From NCBI GenBank assembly GCA_002311335.1, contig DBZX01000007.1, forward strand, positions 13,517-44,098: DNA of 30,582 bases. The letters run 5' to 3'. Made by a program: the position numbers and the translations under genes. How positions within the stretch are numbered: the first letter of the stretch is position 1; each line of letters starts with the position of its first letter. This document shows positions 25,220-30,582 of the stretch, piece after piece. The notes under the pieces were generated by a model. The model saw only the letters and a program-made list of their open reading frames with translations. It was not told the DNA's origin and did no database searches. This stretch comes from a bacterium UBP10_UBA1149 (GTDB lineage Bacteria; Desulfobacterota; Binatia; UBA1149).

Positions 25220-25933
25220 ATGAGCAGAGAACGCGTTATCAAGCGGTACGCCAACCGCAAACTATACGATACCATGAAGTCCCGTTACGTTACTCTCAAG
25301 GGCCTGGCCCGGATGGTGCGTGACGGCGAGGAGCTCAAGGTCATAGACAACGAGAGCGGTGACGATCTCACTGCGATCACGTTTGCCCAGATCATACTCG
25401 AGGAAGAGAAAACCCGCAGCAGCCTGGTTTCAGTTTCGTTTCTGCGCGAGCTGATTCGATCGGGCGGGGCAACGGTGCAGGACATCAGCGATCGGGCTAC
25501 GCGCGGAATGGAAGTGCTGGGTGGAATAACCGAGCGCGCCGGCGAGCGGGTACGCGACGTGGTGGGTGGCGGTGGCCGTGCGTTCGAAGAAGGGCGGCAC
25601 CTCATCGATGACCTGGTCGCGCGTCCACAGGAACAGTTCAAGGAACTGCGAAGTTGGCTCAGGGAGTCGGTGGACAGCGCGCGCAGTAGTGCTGTGGTGC
25701 AGCGCGAGCTCGAGCGCGTGGAGAAGAGTCTGCAGTCGCTGGAGAATGCCGTCGGCCTGGTGCGCAGCGGCGAGGACGAAGACGACGCTCCCGGGGCTGC
25801 CGCGGCCGAGGCGCCCGTCGCCCAGTCGTCCGCCCCTGCTGAAGTTGTCCCGGAGGTACCCGCGGGCGGGGAGTCGGAGGGTGAAGACAGTTTTCTCGAC
25901 ACGCCGGCCGGGGGGAAGAGCGCCGACCGTTAA
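25220..25933 (+). CDS. PhaR-like polyhydroxyalkanoate accumulation regulator
   Basis: A 237-residue protein. The N-terminal 60 residues are the PHB accumulation regulator DNA-binding domain: VIKRYANRKLYDTMKSRYVT, then LARMVRDGEELKVIDNESGDDLTA. The helical PHB-type domain with FAQIILEEE follows (about 54-65). Residues about 90-185 form amphipathic helices rich in Glu, Arg and Leu, resembling phasins. The C-terminal 50 residues are acidic and Ala/Pro-rich. In other bacteria PhaR represses phasin genes and leaves DNA to bind polymer granules. No phaC, phaA/B or phasin gene is in this window, so the target here is open. GGGGA lies about 9 bases before the ATG. Confidence 0.88.
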   Translation: MSRERVIKRYANRKLYDTMKSRYVTLKGLARMVRDGEELKVIDNESGDDLTAITFAQIILEEEKTRSSLVSVSFLRELIRSGGATVQDISDRATRGMEVLGGITERAGERVRDVVGGGGRAFEEGRHLIDDLVARPQEQFKELRSWLRESVDSARSSAVVQRELERVEKSLQSLENAVGLVRSGEDEDDAPGAAAAEAPVAQSSAPAEVVPEVPAGGESEGEDSFLDTPAGGKSADR

Positions 25934-25954
25934 GTCGCGCTCGTGGTGTTCTCC

Positions 25955-26284
25955 ATGGCGAAGAAGAGTAAGGCAGCAAAAACGTCACCCGCCGATGAGC
26001 ACAACCGCGCGCTGCTGGATCGGCTCAAGGAAATAGCCGACAGCGTTGGCCTGGAGGTTCGCGAAGAAAAGCTTCACCGCGACGCCGGCTACAGTGTGCA
26101 GAGCGGCCTGTGCACTGTGGACGGCAAGGAAGTCATGCTCCTGGACCGCAAGGTGCCGGTGGCCGAGAGACTTGAACTGCTCGCTATTGCACTGAAAGAG
26201 TCCGACCTCGCCGGCCAGTATCTCGACCCCGAGCTGAGGGAACTCATAGACGGTCCCGGTGGGTCGGCCGGCACCCCCGCCTGA
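25955..26284 (+). CDS. Conserved small cytoplasmic protein of unknown function
   Basis: A 109-residue protein, taken from the ATG at 25955 (MAKKSKAAK); a GTG 12 bases upstream is also in frame. After a basic N-terminus comes a helix (LLDRLKEIADSVGLEVREE), then a short beta-rich part (SGLCTVDGKEVMLLDRKVP) and a helix (AERLELLAIAL). No signal peptide or membrane segment is seen. I recall similar small proteins in deltaproteobacterial genomes but know no function for them. It lies 21 bases after the PhaR-like gene and 3 bases before the Fur-family gene, so it is probably in one transcript with both. Confidence 0.75.
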   Translation: MAKKSKAAKTSPADEHNRALLDRLKEIADSVGLEVREEKLHRDAGYSVQSGLCTVDGKEVMLLDRKVPVAERLELLAIALKESDLAGQYLDPELRELIDGPGGSAGTPA

Positions 26285-26287
26285 CCA

Positions 26288-26719
26288 TTGGCCATCGACG
26301 AAACCGTTCGGCTGGATAGCTTTCGCGATTTCATCCGCGAACACGGCCTGAAAAACACCCACCAGCGCGAAGAAATAGCGCGCTGGTTTCTCGGGGTAAA
26401 CGGCCACTTCAGCGCCGAGCAGATCTTTGCCCAAGTGCGCGAGATAGAACCGGGCATAGGTTTTTCTACTGTGTACCGGACCATGCGACTGCTGTGCGAG
26501 GCCGGCCTGGTGCAGGAACGGCACTTCGACAAGGGCGAGGCCCTGTACGAAAACCTGTCGGCCCACCACGACCACTGCATCTGTACCGAGTGTGGTCGCA
26601 TCGAAGAGTTCGAGAACGACCAGATCGAGAGTCTGCAGGAGGCCGCGGCCGAGAGGCTGGGCTTTTCGCTGGTGAGCCACCGGCTCGAACTCTACGGCCT
26701 CTGCCGCAACTGCCGCTGA
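26288..26719 (+). CDS. Fur-family metalloregulator
   Basis: A 143-residue regulator beginning at a TTG 3 bases after the previous stop. The winged-helix DNA-binding part is at about 10-88, with the recognition helix GIGFSTVYRTMRLLCEAGLV (57-76). The dimerisation and metal part has HHDHCICTECG (93-103), and the two CxxC pairs (C99/C102 and C139/C142) form the structural zinc site. HFS at 40-42 and the HHDH cluster would provide regulatory metal ligands. The subfamily (Fur, PerR or Zur) cannot be fixed from sequence, but the next gene is an iron permease, which favours iron. An extra Cys (C97) in HHDHCIC is unusual. Confidence 0.92.
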   Translation: MAIDETVRLDSFRDFIREHGLKNTHQREEIARWFLGVNGHFSAEQIFAQVREIEPGIGFSTVYRTMRLLCEAGLVQERHFDKGEALYENLSAHHDHCICTECGRIEEFENDQIESLQEAAAERLGFSLVSHRLELYGLCRNCR

Positions 26720-26751
26720 AAAGGGGCTTCTCCCCATGCTTTACAGGGCAC

Positions 26752-26781
26752 TTGAGCGCTGGTATTAATGACATTGACAAT
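26752..26781 (+). promoter_or_regulatory. Candidate promoter of the iron permease gene
   Basis: TTGAGC (26752-26757), 18 bases, GACAAT (26776-26781). Each hexamer matches 4 of 6 consensus bases. The -10 lies inside the near-palindrome at 26767-26787, the usual position for a Fur operator. Confidence 0.3.
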
Positions 26782-26787
26782 CGAATT
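26767..26787. promoter_or_regulatory. Candidate Fur-type operator
   Basis: AAT-gac-ATTG-a-CAAT-cga-ATT is an interrupted palindrome centred on 26777, with 14 of 20 outer positions symmetrical. It overlaps the AT-rich part of the 103-base gap between the Fur-family gene and the iron permease. It matches the classical 19-base Fur box only partly. Confidence 0.35.
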
Positions 26788-26822
26788 CAAGATGCCTGCC
26801 GCCCCCGGTGCCTGTTGTACAC

Positions 26823-29129
26823 ATGCTGAAAAGATTCCGACCCGCCCTGTTATGCGGCTTATTTGCTCTTGCCGCGACGGCCTTCGTGTACGCGCGGTTG
26901 TCTGGTGCTTCGGGTCCGCTCGACATGGGCGAGCCCGACCGGGCCCGGCAGCTGGGTATGTTGCGCGTGGCCGTGCAGGAATACGGAGAGGGTGTACGCG
27001 GTGGCGAGGTGGTCGATCCCGACGAGCTCGCAACCGCGATGGCGCTGCTCTCCTTGCTCGCCGATTCCTCTCCGTCGCCCGAGCTTGACGCTGTCATTGC
27101 ACTGGCAGAGGGCCGCGCCCCGGTCGAGGAGCTGACCAGGGCTTACGATCAGTGGGTTGGTGTTCACGCCGAGGGGGTGGGATTCGAGGCTCCATCGGAC
27201 AGGCCTTCGCTGCAGCGCGGGCGCACGCTTTACCTGCGCTACTGCACCTCGTGTCACGGCGATCAGGGCGATGGCAATGGCCCGCTGGCCGACCAGGTAG
27301 TTGGCCCGCGGCCGGTCGATTTTACCGCTGCCCCGGAGCTGCTCGACGAGACGCCCGAGGAGTTTTTCCAGGTGATGGGCATGGGCCTGCCGGGCACTGC
27401 CATGCCGGCCTGGGACCACGTGCTCACCGTCCAGGAGCGCTGGGATATCGTGTGGTTCCTGTGGACCTTGAAATCGCCTCCGGCGGTTGTTGAGGCGGCC
27501 GCGGTAGATAGCCGAACAGCTGGCGGCGATCTCTCAAACTGCGGCGACTGCCACGGTGATGGCAAGGCCCTGGACCTGTCCGACCCGATGGCGACAGCGG
27601 GCCTGTCTGACCGTCGCCTGCTGGCGGCACTAGAGAGCTCGAGCGCCCACGGCGATGACGACGGTAGCGCGGCGGCCTCGCTGCTGGTCGCTGCACGCCT
27701 GGCTTCGGCCGATAGCGGCGGTGCGGCCGATGAGCAGCGCGAAGTAGATCCGCGTCACCTGTTGTCGGCCCTGGAGCTGGTTGTAGAGGAGTACAACGAC
27801 GGAGTCCGCGACGGCGAGGTAGTCAACAAGCTTGAGTATGGTGAAGCGCGCATCTTCCTGGCCACGGTCGCCGCCGATATCGACGCCTTGGGCGACGCTC
27901 TCACCGAGGCGGAGAGCGACGCCGTGGCCGCTTTGCTGCAGGAGCTCACCGAGGCAGTTTATTCGCAGCGGGCAGGGGGGCAGGTGGCTGCTGCTGCCGG
28001 CCGACTCGACGAGTCCTTGCGTGCCGGCCTGGGAGTAGAGGCCGCCGAAACAAAGTCGAACGACCTCGGCGAAGTGCTCCAACTGGTGGAGCGGGCGCGA
28101 GCGATGGCCGAGGACGATTCGGTTGGCGCCGCGGCCGTCATGCTGCAGGCCTACATGGTTTTTGAGCAGGCCGAGAAACTTATCGCCACCCGCGATTCTG
28201 CGTTGGCCGGCACCCTGGAGAAACGCTTTGCCCGTGCCCGCGCCGACCTGCTGGCCGGACGCGAAGTCGACTTCGATTCGATAGACCGCGACCTCGAGGC
28301 AGCGGTCGTCCTGTTGGGAGTCACCGCCAGCTCAACCTCGGCCTTCTTCGCTTCGCTGGTGATCATACTCAGGGAAGGCCTGGAGGCGATACTCGTGATC
28401 GCCGCGCTCGCGACCTACCTGTCGCGTGGCGGGCACATGATCGCCCGGCGTTGGCTGTTCGAGGGGGCGGCGGTGGGCGTGGTGCTCAGCATCGCCACCG
28501 CGGCCGCGGCCCAGTGGCTGCTTGGAGGGGTCGGCCTGGCCGGCGAACTCATCGAGGGTGTCACCATGTTGCTCGCGGCCCTGGTGCTGTTCAGCGTGAG
28601 CTACTGGCTGTTGTCGCGCGCCGAGGCCGAGCGCTGGCAGCGCTACATACAGGGGCAGGTCGACCGCGCTCTGGGCGCCGGTTCGCGCTGGACCATGGCC
28701 GGGATCGCGTTTCTTGCCGTTTATCGCGAGGGTTTCGAGACGGTGTTGTTCTACCGTGCGCTGCTGGCCGACGGCGGCCAGGTGATGGCCGTGTCGGGAG
28801 GCTTCGGGGTCGGCAGCCTGCTGCTCTTCCTGTTATACCTCGGGATCTTCAAGCTCGGCGTCCGCGTGCCACTGCGGCCGTTCTTTTCGGCCACCGGCAG
28901 CCTGCTCTACCTGCTGGCATTTCGTTTTGCAGGCGCGGGCATAACCGAGTTGCAGGAAGGCGGAGTCATGGCGCTCACCCCCGTAGGCTGGTGGCCGGAA
29001 TTCTCGCTGCTTGGCATGTCTCCCGATCTCGAAACGGCCATGGCCCAGGGGCTGATGCTGGCCGCGGCTGTACTGGCGGCGGCCGTGCTGTTGCGTGATC
29101 ACCGTGGGTCGGTCGACCAATCCGGCTGA
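26823..29129 (+). CDS. FTR1-family iron permease fused to a cytochrome c domain
   Basis: A 768-residue protein starting at the ATG at 26823 (MLKRFRP, then a hydrophobic leader). The exported N-terminal half contains a mono-haem cytochrome c: CTSCH at 141-145, with likely axial Met in GTAMPAW (194). A second CGDCH motif lies at 240-244. A helical segment EYGEGVRGGEVV (53-64) recurs as EYNDGVRDGEVV (323-334), so the flanking periplasmic domain is duplicated around the cytochrome. The C-terminal half (about 505-765) is the FTR1 permease with about 7 membrane segments and both iron motifs, REGLE (517-521) and REGFE (635-639). FTR1 moves ferric iron after oxidation of ferrous iron; the haem domain may supply that redox step. 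It follows the Fur-family gene. Confidence 0.92.
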   Translation: MLKRFRPALLCGLFALAATAFVYARLSGASGPLDMGEPDRARQLGMLRVAVQEYGEGVRGGEVVDPDELATAMALLSLLADSSPSPELDAVIALAEGRAPVEELTRAYDQWVGVHAEGVGFEAPSDRPSLQRGRTLYLRYCTSCHGDQGDGNGPLADQVVGPRPVDFTAAPELLDETPEEFFQVMGMGLPGTAMPAWDHVLTVQERWDIVWFLWTLKSPPAVVEAAAVDSRTAGGDLSNCGDCHGDGKALDLSDPMATAGLSDRRLLAALESSSAHGDDDGSAAASLLVAARLASADSGGAADEQREVDPRHLLSALELVVEEYNDGVRDGEVVNKLEYGEARIFLATVAADIDALGDALTEAESDAVAALLQELTEAVYSQRAGGQVAAAAGRLDESLRAGLGVEAAETKSNDLGEVLQLVERARAMAEDDSVGAAAVMLQAYMVFEQAEKLIATRDSALAGTLEKRFARARADLLAGREVDFDSIDRDLEAAVVLLGVTASSTSAFFASLVIILREGLEAILVIAALATYLSRGGHMIARRWLFEGAAVGVVLSIATAAAAQWLLGGVGLAGELIEGVTMLLAALVLFSVSYWLLSRAEAERWQRYIQGQVDRALGAGSRWTMAGIAFLAVYREGFETVLFYRALLADGGQVMAVSGGFGVGSLLLFLLYLGIFKLGVRVPLRPFFSATGSLLYLLAFRFAGAGITELQEGGVMALTPVGWWPEFSLLGMSPDLETAMAQGLMLAAAVLAAAVLLRDHRGSVDQSG

Positions 29130-29132
29130 GCC

Positions 29133-29912
29133 TCAGGAGAAAAACATCTTCTCGGCGTTGGCGGTGGTGGCCCGGGCCACTTCTTCGAGGCTGCAATCGC
29201 GTGCGCGTGCCATCGCCTCGGCCACGTGCACCACGTAGCCGGGCTCGTTGCGCTTTCCACGCTTGGGCTCGGGCGCGAGGTAGGGTGAGTCGGTCTCGAG
29301 CATCATGCTGTCGAGCGGAACCCGCGCGGCCACGTCCCGCAGTTCGCCGGCGTTGCGAAACGAGATTATTCCGGTGAACGAAAGCAGCAGCCCGTGGTCG
29401 AGGTACCAACAGGCCTCCTGGTAGTTACCGGTAAAGCAGTGCACAACGCCGCCTGCGGCAGGCACGCCCTCGGCTTCGAGCACGTCGCGGAGATCCTCGT
29501 GCGCGTCCCGGCAGTGCAGCACAATCGGCAACGAGCACTGCTGGGCCAACTGCAGGTGGCGGGCCAGTGCCTCGCGCTGGAGGTCGCGGGGGGAGTTGTC
29601 GTAGTAGTAATCGAGCCCGGTTTCGCCCACCGCCACCACGGTCGGCCGGGCGAGCAGGTCCTGCAGCTCGTCGATCGTGGCCTGGTCGACCGACGCTGCG
29701 TCGTGCGGGTGAATGCCGGCCGTGGAGCGCAGGCAGTCGTAGCGCTCGGCCATTTCGGCGCTGCGCCGACTATCTTCAATGGGGCCACCGCCACCTACGG
29801 CCACCATGCGGGTAACGCCCGCGGCCACGGCGCGCTCGATTACCTCGTCGATGTCGTCGCTGAACTTGCCGTCGGAAAGATGGCAGTGGGTGTCAATGAT
29901 GGCGGGCGTCAC
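29133..29912 (-). CDS. tatD: TatD-family metal-dependent hydrolase
   Basis: A 259-residue TIM-barrel hydrolase. The metal ligands are in DTHCHLSDGKF (7-17), AVGETGLDYYYD (Glu), IVLHCRDAH and VVHCFTG (His), and LETDSPYLAPEPKRGKRNEP (Asp), all intact. Family members act as 3'-5' DNA exonucleases; some release D-Tyr from tRNA-like or peptide substrates, so the exact role is not fixed. The GTG start overlaps the metG stop by 4 bases, the metG-tatD pairing common in bacteria. Its end is 3 bases from the end of the convergent FTR1 gene. Confidence 0.93.
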   Translation of the reverse strand: MTPAIIDTHCHLSDGKFSDDIDEVIERAVAAGVTRMVAVGGGGPIEDSRRSAEMAERYDCLRSTAGIHPHDAASVDQATIDELQDLLARPTVVAVGETGLDYYYDNSPRDLQREALARHLQLAQQCSLPIVLHCRDAHEDLRDVLEAEGVPAAGGVVHCFTGNYQEACWYLDHGLLLSFTGIISFRNAGELRDVAARVPLDSMMLETDSPYLAPEPKRGKRNEPGYVVHVAEAMARARDCSLEEVARATTANAEKMFFS

Positions 29913-30582
29913 TGCTTGTCGATCTCTATGCGAGGAAACAGCGGTTCGGGCTTGCCCACGCGGTGGCCGGGCTCAAAGGCTGTACCCCAGGCAGGCGGCT
30001 GGTCGGCCATCTCTACCGGGTCGGTGTTGAGCAGCCTGGATATAGCCGCTGAGCTGTCGGGCATGAAGGGCGCCAGCAGTCGGGCCGCGTGCAGCAGGGC
30101 TTCGCACAAGAGCAGCAGTATCTCGCCCACCCGCCCGCGCTTGCTCTCGTCCTTGTAAAGCTTGAAGGGCGCCGTATCGACTATGTACTTGTCGCAGGCT
30201 GCAAGAGCGTGCCAGGTTTCTTCGAGCGCGAGGTGGAAAGACAGCCGCTCGATCAACTCGGGCACTCTCTGCTCGGCCTTTTTAAAAGCCGCGTGCACTG
30301 TCGCGTCGGCAGCCGTGTCTTCAGCGGATGTGTCTTCAGCGGCCGGCGTCTGCAGCAGGCCGTCGAAGTACTTGTTCTGCATCGACAGTACCCGGCTCAC
30401 GAGGTTGCCCAGCCCGTTGGAGAGGTCGCCGTTGAAGCGCCGTATGAAGGCGTCCTCGGTAAAGCTGGAGTCGGAACCAAACGACATCTCGCGCAGGAGG
30501 AAGTAACGAAAGCTGTCGAGTCCGAAGCGTTCTTTCATTTCCAGCGGACGTATCACGTTGCCCAGCGACTTGGACATCTTGC
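29909..30582 (-). CDS. metG: Methionyl-tRNA synthetase, C-terminal part
   Basis: The last 224 codons of a class I synthetase cut by the right edge. The fragment begins exactly in the KMSKS signature (KMSKSLGN) that stabilises the transition state of Met-AMP formation. Then come GLDSFRYFLLREMSFGSDSSF and the helical anticodon-binding domain (NGLGNLVSRVLSM, about 50-62, and further helices to about 190). It ends at PRIEIDKQ with no C-terminal EMAP/OB tRNA-binding domain, so it is the short form. An insert with AEDTSAEDTAADAT repeats an AEDT unit. The stop overlaps the tatD start as GTGA. Confidence 0.96.
   Translation of the reverse strand, partial: KMSKSLGNVIRPLEMKERFGLDSFRYFLLREMSFGSDSSFTEDAFIRRFNGDLSNGLGNLVSRVLSMQNKYFDGLLQTPAAEDTSAEDTAADATVHAAFKKAEQRVPELIERLSFHLALEETWHALAACDKYIVDTAPFKLYKDESKRGRVGEILLLLCEALLHAARLLAPFMPDSSAAISRLLNTDPVEMADQPPAWGTAFEPGHRVGKPEPLFPRIEIDKQ

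Overview
This is a GC-rich, very tightly packed stretch of chromosome from a Gram-negative bacterium. It carries a TonB-dependent receptor, the type II secretion accessory pair ExeA/GspB, a lipoprotein hydrolase, an RpoD with region 1.1, a PhaR-type regulator and paired MoeA proteins. The mix, together with the dockerin-like calcium-binding repeats and the cytochrome c-FTR1 fusion, suggests a deltaproteobacterial-grade lineage (Myxococcota, Desulfobacterota or Binatota-like). That placement is inference from gene content only. I see no insertion sequence, prophage, CRISPR array, rRNA or tRNA gene.

Layout. 1-252 (-): start of a crotonase, cut by the window edge. 341-3758 (-): a TonB-dependent receptor and, translationally overlapping it, a secreted dockerin-repeat protein. 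3823-5314 (+): dxr and a small membrane protein. 5344-7631 (-): pabC and pabB (folate branch). 7709-8623 (+): an HtrA-like PDZ protein that has lost its catalytic triad. 8593-9783 (-): an MFS transporter whose 3' end overlaps the PDZ gene. 9877-12407 (+): exeA and gspB. 12418-13857 (-): a lipoprotein of the alkaline phosphatase superfamily. 14129-21325 (+): rpoD, a flippase-like membrane protein, a DUF502 protein, a ROK sugar kinase, proS and pyrF, most joined by 4-base stop/start overlaps. 21334-25094 (-): a nitrilase-family amidase, moeA and a MoeA-like fusion protein. 25220-29129 (+): a PhaR-like regulator, a small conserved protein, a Fur-family regulator and a cytochrome c-FTR1 iron permease. 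29133-30582 (-): tatD and the 3' part of metG.

How the genes work together. Most of the window is housekeeping: isoprenoid, folate, pyrimidine and molybdenum cofactor synthesis, two tRNA synthetases and the main sigma factor. Accessory functions concern the envelope: receptor plus secreted partner, ExeA/GspB, and lipid or membrane proteins. The Fur-type regulator directly precedes an iron permease, with a near-palindrome between them that fits an iron operator.

The most interesting non-coding signal is a recurring promoter-like arrangement, TTG(A/C)-type hexamer, exactly 17 bases, then TA-type hexamer (mostly TAG), seen in front of seven genes. In three of them the -10 element lies only 6-7 bases before the start codon, which predicts leaderless mRNAs. 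A 10-base perfect inverted repeat lies between the nitrilase and PhaR-like genes, over both putative promoters. I do not see one single large, clearly new multi-gene system. The best candidates for new biology are the receptor/dockerin-protein pair, the pseudo-HtrA protein and the leaderless promoter pattern.
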